Below are positions 3,903-6,910 of a DNA stretch of 6,910 bases, piece after piece. The position numbers were made by a program, and so were the translations under genes. The DNA is from Chloroflexota bacterium (GTDB lineage: Bacteria; Chloroflexota; Dehalococcoidia; UBA6926; JACQUM01): contig JACQUM010000149.1 in NCBI GenBank assembly GCA_016210295.1, positions 1-6,910 on the forward strand, written 5' to 3'. The notes below the pieces were generated by a model that saw only the letters and a list, made by a program, of their open reading frames with translations, was not told where the DNA came from and searched no databases. Position 1 is the first letter of the stretch. Each line of letters begins with the position of its first letter.

Positions 3903-6727
3903 GAGGCGGGGCCTCCCAGCCAGGCGGCGAGCTCGTCAGCCAGGTCTTTGAGATGGGGCGTCGAGATCGTGGAGGTGGGAAGGGCTTGGAGAAAAGCCGG
4001 GCCGTACCCCCGGCGCAAGATTCGGCCGTCCAGGAGGACGATGGCCCCGCGGTCCCCCTTGCGCCGGATGAGCCGCCCCACCCCCTGGCGGAACCGCAGG
4101 AGCGCCTCCGGCAGAGCGTAGTCGTGAAATGGGTCGGAGTAGCCTTCCGACCGGGCGGCGAGCAGGGGATTGTCCGGCGGCTGGAAGGGGAGGCGGGCGA
4201 CGACGACTACTCGCAAGGCGGGGCTGGCGAGATCGATACCTTCCCAGAGACTAGCCGTCCCCAGGAGGACGGCGCGAGGATGGCTGCGGAACAGGCCCAC
4301 GAGGCGGGCGGCGGAGCCGTCGATGCCCTGGGCCAGGACCGCGATCCCCTCCTGCTCTAGAGGGCCCTTGATCGCTATATAGGCCTGCCGCAGGGACGAG
4401 TTCGAGGTGAGAAGGCCGAGGGTGTGGCCCCCCGCCGCCTGGGCAGCCGCGATGAGGGCCTGCGCCAGCCCCTGGCGATAGCCCGCCGCCTCCGGCTCGG
4501 GGATGTCCCGAGGAATGAAGACTGCTTCGGCTGCGTTGTAGTCGAAGGGGGACTCCAGGCTTAGCTCCTTGGCCTCCTCAAGGCCCAGGACGCTTCGCAG
4601 GTGCTGAAAGCTCCCCCCCACGCTCAGGGTGGCGCTGGTCAGCACGACAGTCTCCTTGCCCGCGAAGAGGGACTCTCGGAGATAGGGGCCGGGAAAGAGG
4701 GGCGCCCAGCGAAGGAGGAGGTTCTCCTCCGCGTCCCATGTCCGCTCCACCCATGCCACGCCCTCCTCGGGCCGGGCGAGCACCAGGCTCAAGCGGGCAT
4801 GCAGGTCCTTCACACGAAGAGAGGAGTCCAGCAGGGCGCTTTCTCCCTCGGCTTCCGCGGCTCTCCCCGCGATGGCGATGGTATCCTCCAGGGCGCGGGA
4901 GAGGCTCGTCAGGGAGGCGTCCAGCTCTTCCCAGGCGCGCTGGACCTGTGCGCCGGCAGACAAACGGCGGAGGGCGCGACTGAGACGCAGCGGGCCCCTG
5001 CCCTCCGCCCGTTCTCGTTCGTGCGCGGCCAGCAGGCCGTCCAATAGAGTGAACAGGCCCTTCGCCTTCCCGCTCACCTGCTCGCCTCTTCGGGCGACCT
5101 CCTCGCTCGCCTTGCGGAGGCTTTGCAGGAGAGGCTGGCCCGCTCCGGCGACGCGGGCCCGGGCCAAGAGACCGGGGAGGAAAGAGGGAAGCCCCTGCCC
5201 TACCCCACCCAGGGAGCGCACCGCGTCGGTGACCTCCCGCCAGGCGACTCGCTGGCCGAACTGCTCCGTCGCCTCCCGGTCCAGGTGGTGGGCCTCGTCC
5301 AGGATGAGATGGTGGCAGTGGGAGAGGATAGACGAGCCGTGAACGGCGTCGGCCAAGAGGAGAGCATGGTTCGTGATGACGAGATCGGCGGCCTGGGCCT
5401 CGCGGCGGGCCCGCGCGAGGAAGCATGTCCCCTCCTTCATGTAGGGGCAGACCGCACCCTCGTCCCGAGCATCGGCATTTTGCGCGGTGAGGGCGTTCCA
5501 CAGAGGCTCTTCGGGAGGAAGAAGGCTTAGCTCGCCGCCATCGCCCGTGGAAGTCGTCTCCAGCCAGACCAAGAGGCGAGAGAGGAAAAGCGCCTCCTCA
5601 GCGGACAGGTCCGGGCGCGACAGGGCCCTTTCCAGGCGCCGGAGGCAGAGATAGTTACCTCTGCCTTTGAGCGATGCCACGCGGATGCGGCCCTCCAGGT
5701 CGAGAGCGCGGAGGGCGTCGGGCACGTCCTTGGTGAGGAGCTGCTCCTGGAGGCTGTGGGTGGAGGTGGAGACGACGACGGGTTGGCCGTTGGCCTGGAC
5801 GAAGAGGAGTGCGGGGACGAGGTAGGCCAGGGTCTTCCCTGTGCCGGGCCCCGCCTCGGCCAGGAGGGTGGCGCCCTCTCCCTCTCCAGTGTTGAAAGCG
5901 GAGGTGACAGACTGCGCCATCTTCACCTGGGATGTTCGCGCCTCGAAGGCGCCCAGGGCTCGGGCCAGCGGGCCTCCCGGGTGGAATACCGCCGCTACCG
6001 TCTTCGGGTCTAAGGGTTCCTGGACCAGCCGCGGGCGTCTTGCGCCAGTGGGAGGACGAGTTTGGAGGCGGGAGCGGAGCGCCTGCAGAAAGGGGGCAGG
6101 TCCTTGGGCAGTCTCCGCCTGAGGCGGACGGGCCACCGCCGCCCCGCGCACAAGGGACCCAATGGCCGTGTCGTGACGCTGGAGCATAGAGAGCACGGTG
6201 CCCAGGCTCTGCGGTTGCAGCTCTTCGAGGATGCTCAAGAGGCGGCAGAAGGCGGCCATGGTGGCCGTGGCGTCGGAGAGGGCCCGATGGGGGTGGTCGT
6301 TAGTCACGCCGAGGGCCTGGACGACTGCGGCCAGATTGTGCTCGGGGAGACTGGGGAGGAGGAGCCGGGACAGGTCGCGGGTGTCGTAGGCCGGGCCCGG
6401 CGTGGCGATCCCTGCCCGCTGCAGGAAGGCCAGGTCGAAGGAGATGCTGTGGCCCACGATAGGGAGGGCGCCGAGGAAGCGGGCGAGGTCCGGCAGTACG
6501 GAGGCGAGGGGCGGCGCGTGGCGCAGGTCGTCGGGGGTAATGCCGGTGAGAAGGGACACGAAGGCCGGCAGAGGCCGGTCTGGGTTTACGAAGGTGGAGA
6601 AGGTGTCGAGAGCGCGAGACCCCTGGAACTTGACCGCCCCGATCTCGACGATGGCGTCGGAGGCGGGGTCCACACCCGTTGTTTCCAGGTCCAGGGAGAC
6701 ATAGGCGTCGGCGAGGGGTCCGGTCAC
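3899..6727 (-). CDS. dinG: DinG-family helicase with N-terminal DEDDh 3'-5' exonuclease
   Basis: DNA-repair and replication-associated fusion of an exonuclease and an XPD-like superfamily 2 helicase. Numbered from the GTG at 6727 (942 aa): exonuclease motif I SLDLETTG (D13, E15), motif II VGHSISFD (D98), and motif III HRALSDA (H147, D152). The helicase carries Walker A AEAGPGTGKT (K298), DEAH (477-480), TSATL (697-701), GTASLWEGIDL (823-833) and QGVGRLIRR (881-889). All ATPase motifs look intact. In the usual Fe-S region I see Cys at 361 (NYLC), 427 (CPYM) and 435 (TCF); a fourth expected Cys is missing. The frame stays open to an ATG at 6859, but those 44 codons run through palindromic repeat DNA and a candidate promoter. 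The exonuclease motif normally lies within the first 10-15 residues. The GTG at 6727 has AAAGG six nt upstream. The stop overlaps the glycosylase start by 4 nt. Confidence 0.93.
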   Translation of the reverse strand: MTGPLADAYVSLDLETTGVDPASDAIVEIGAVKFQGSRALDTFSTFVNPDRPLPAFVSLLTGITPDDLRHAPPLASVLPDLARFLGALPIVGHSISFDLAFLQRAGIATPGPAYDTRDLSRLLLPSLPEHNLAAVVQALGVTNDHPHRALSDATATMAAFCRLLSILEELQPQSLGTVLSMLQRHDTAIGSLVRGAAVARPPQAETAQGPAPFLQALRSRLQTRPPTGARRPRLVQEPLDPKTVAAVFHPGGPLARALGAFEARTSQVKMAQSVTSAFNTGEGEGATLLAEAGPGTGKTLAYLVPALLFVQANGQPVVVSTSTHSLQEQLLTKDVPDALRALDLEGRIRVASLKGRGNYLCLRRLERALSRPDLSAEEALFLSRLLVWLETTSTGDGGELSLLPPEEPLWNALTAQNADARDEGAVCPYMKEGTCFLARARREAQAADLVITNHALLLADAVHGSSILSHCHHLILDEAHHLDREATEQFGQRVAWREVTDAVRSLGGVGQGLPSFLPGLLARARVAGAGQPLLQSLRKASEEVARRGEQVSGKAKGLFTLLDGLLAAHERERAEGRGPLRLSRALRRLSAGAQVQRAWEELDASLTSLSRALEDTIAIAGRAAEAEGESALLDSSLRVKDLHARLSLVLARPEEGVAWVERTWDAEENLLLRWAPLFPGPYLRESLFAGKETVVLTSATLSVGGSFQHLRSVLGLEEAKELSLESPFDYNAAEAVFIPRDIPEPEAAGYRQGLAQALIAAAQAAGGHTLGLLTSNSSLRQAYIAIKGPLEQEGIAVLAQGIDGSAARLVGLFRSHPRAVLLGTASLWEGIDLASPALRVVVVARLPFQPPDNPLLAARSEGYSDPFHDYALPEALLRFRQGVGRLIRRKGDRGAIVLLDGRILRRGYGPAFLQALPTSTISTPHLKDLADELAAWLGGPAS
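3912..3917 (-). promoter_or_regulatory. Ribosome binding site of the glycosylase gene, inside dinG
   Basis: GGGAGG on the minus strand, nine nt before the GTG at 3902. It lies within the last codons of dinG. Together with the GTGA stop/start overlap, it suggests that ribosomes ending dinG re-initiate on the glycosylase. Confidence 0.6.
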
Positions 6728-6733
6728 CGGTCG

Positions 6734-6738
6734 CCTTT
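6734..6738 (-). promoter_or_regulatory. Ribosome binding site of dinG
   Basis: AAAGG on the minus strand, six nt before the GTG at 6727. It supports that start over the upstream ATG at 6859. Confidence 0.4.
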
Positions 6739-6742
6739 CTAG

Positions 6743-6757
6743 GGCGGCGAGGCCGCC
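6743..6757 (-). promoter_or_regulatory. Hairpin in the dinG 5' leader
   Basis: Perfect 6-bp arms GGCGGC and GCCGCC around a three-base loop, ending four nt before the ribosome binding site. If transcription starts near 6770, this hairpin fills much of a leader of about 43 nt and could affect ribosome access. No regulator or riboswitch family is recognised. Confidence 0.4.
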
Positions 6758-6776
6758 ATGCGTCCGTCCGGCATCT

Positions 6777-6782
6777 ATTATA
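6777..6782 (-). promoter_or_regulatory. Consensus -10 element of dinG
   Basis: TATAAT on the minus strand, a perfect sigma-70 -10 match and a rare AT-rich stretch in this DNA. Transcription would start near 6770, giving a leader of about 43 nt to the GTG at 6727 and leaving the ATG at 6859 outside the transcript. No good TTGACA lies at 16-18 nt; that position falls in the arm of the palindromic repeat. Confidence 0.55.
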
Positions 6783-6793
6783 GGGCCAACGCC

Positions 6794-6822
6794 GGAGTCC
6801 AGTCCCGGTGCTCGGGACTGGC
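6794..6822. repeat. Palindromic intergenic repeat, copy 2 (29 bp)
   Basis: GGAGTCCAGTCCCG, a three-base loop region, then CTCGGGACTGGC. The arms CCAGTCCCG and CGGGACTGG pair perfectly. Apart from the loop it differs from copy 1 (296-325) at one base and has the same orientation. It ends 11 bp upstream of the dinG -10 hexamer and covers where a -35 would be, so it could act on dinG transcription whether or not it arose as a mobile repeat. Confidence 0.7.
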
Positions 6823-6826
6823 AGTG

Positions 6827-6846
6827 TTCTAGCAAGCCGATGAAAA
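6827..6846. repeat. Short intergenic box TTCTAGCA-N6-TGAAAA, copy 2
   Basis: Same 14 defined bases and spacing as the box at 273-292. Here the box follows the palindrome (four-base gap), whereas at the left site it precedes it. On the minus strand this stretch would be read as codons of the unlikely N-terminal extension of dinG. Confidence 0.5.
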
Positions 6847-6867
6847 TCCCTTCGACCATCCTCCCAA

Positions 6868-6891
6868 CCCCCTTCCTAGCCAGGAAGGGGG
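6868..6891. repeat. Strong perfect hairpin, 10-bp stem
   Basis: Arms CCCCCTTCCT and AGGAAGGGGG pair perfectly around the loop AGCC. Neither strand has a T-run directly after the stem, so a standard intrinsic terminator is not supported. It may end transcription of a gene beyond the window, or be another dispersed palindromic repeat. It stands about 85 bp upstream of the dinG -10. Confidence 0.6.
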
Positions 6892-6910
6892 AGAAAATTG
6901 TATCTGGGGG

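Noticed and set aside
3899..6727. Many long open frames on the plus strand opposite dinG
   Set aside because: They are low-complexity products rich in Arg, Gly and Pro, without motifs, as expected opposite GC-rich coding DNA. The dinG frame has a full set of family motifs.
6728..6859. N-terminal extension of dinG from the ATG at 6859
   Set aside because: The extension is encoded by repeat boxes and a consensus -10, and it displaces the exonuclease motif far from its usual place near the N-terminus.
6868..6891. Rho-independent terminator
   Set aside because: The stem is strong, but neither flank has a run of T on the transcript side, so it is listed only as a hairpin repeat.

Overview
The window is GC-rich bacterial chromosome with densely packed housekeeping genes for RNA processing and DNA repair. 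The gene content suggests Chloroflexota (Dehalococcoidia-like): an exonuclease-helicase form of DinG, an OGG1-type 8-oxoguanine glycosylase, a class II tRNA nucleotidyltransferase without accessory domains, frequent GTG starts, and dispersed palindromic repeats. This assignment is inference from gene content and style, not a database result.

Layout. At the left edge lies the 5' part of rnc (RNase III) on the minus strand, cut off by the window (1-232). A divergent intergenic region (233-406) holds palindromic repeat DNA and candidate promoters. Rightward from it runs cca-like tRNA nucleotidyltransferase (407-1663), then an unrecognised 169-aa soluble protein (1695-2204), then a clearly less GC-rich gene for a 245-aa protein with about six membrane segments (2218-2955). 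This last gene converges on, and overlaps by 73 bp, a leftward two-gene repair operon. That operon is dinG (start best placed at 6727) followed by the 8-oxoguanine DNA glycosylase gene (3902-2883). The two are joined by a GTGA stop/start overlap.

How the genes work together. rnc and the tRNA nucleotidyltransferase are both RNA-maturation enzymes and share a divergent control region. dinG and the glycosylase are both genome-maintenance enzymes and are probably co-translated. The 169-aa protein and the membrane protein have no assigned role. The membrane gene looks acquired, or at least compositionally foreign.

The most interesting signal is a family of short palindromes with the core TCCCGA-(3 to 5 nt)-TCGGGA. 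Two near-identical intergenic copies, about 30 bp each, sit upstream of rnc and upstream of dinG. Each lies beside a second shared box (TTCTAGCA-N6-TGAAAA). Two shorter copies lie inside the glycosylase coding sequence, in the same reading phase, each encoding a Val-Pro-Thr loop. This resembles in-frame insertion of a small palindromic element into a protein gene. I see no CRISPR array, tRNA, rRNA, transposase or recognisable defence system.
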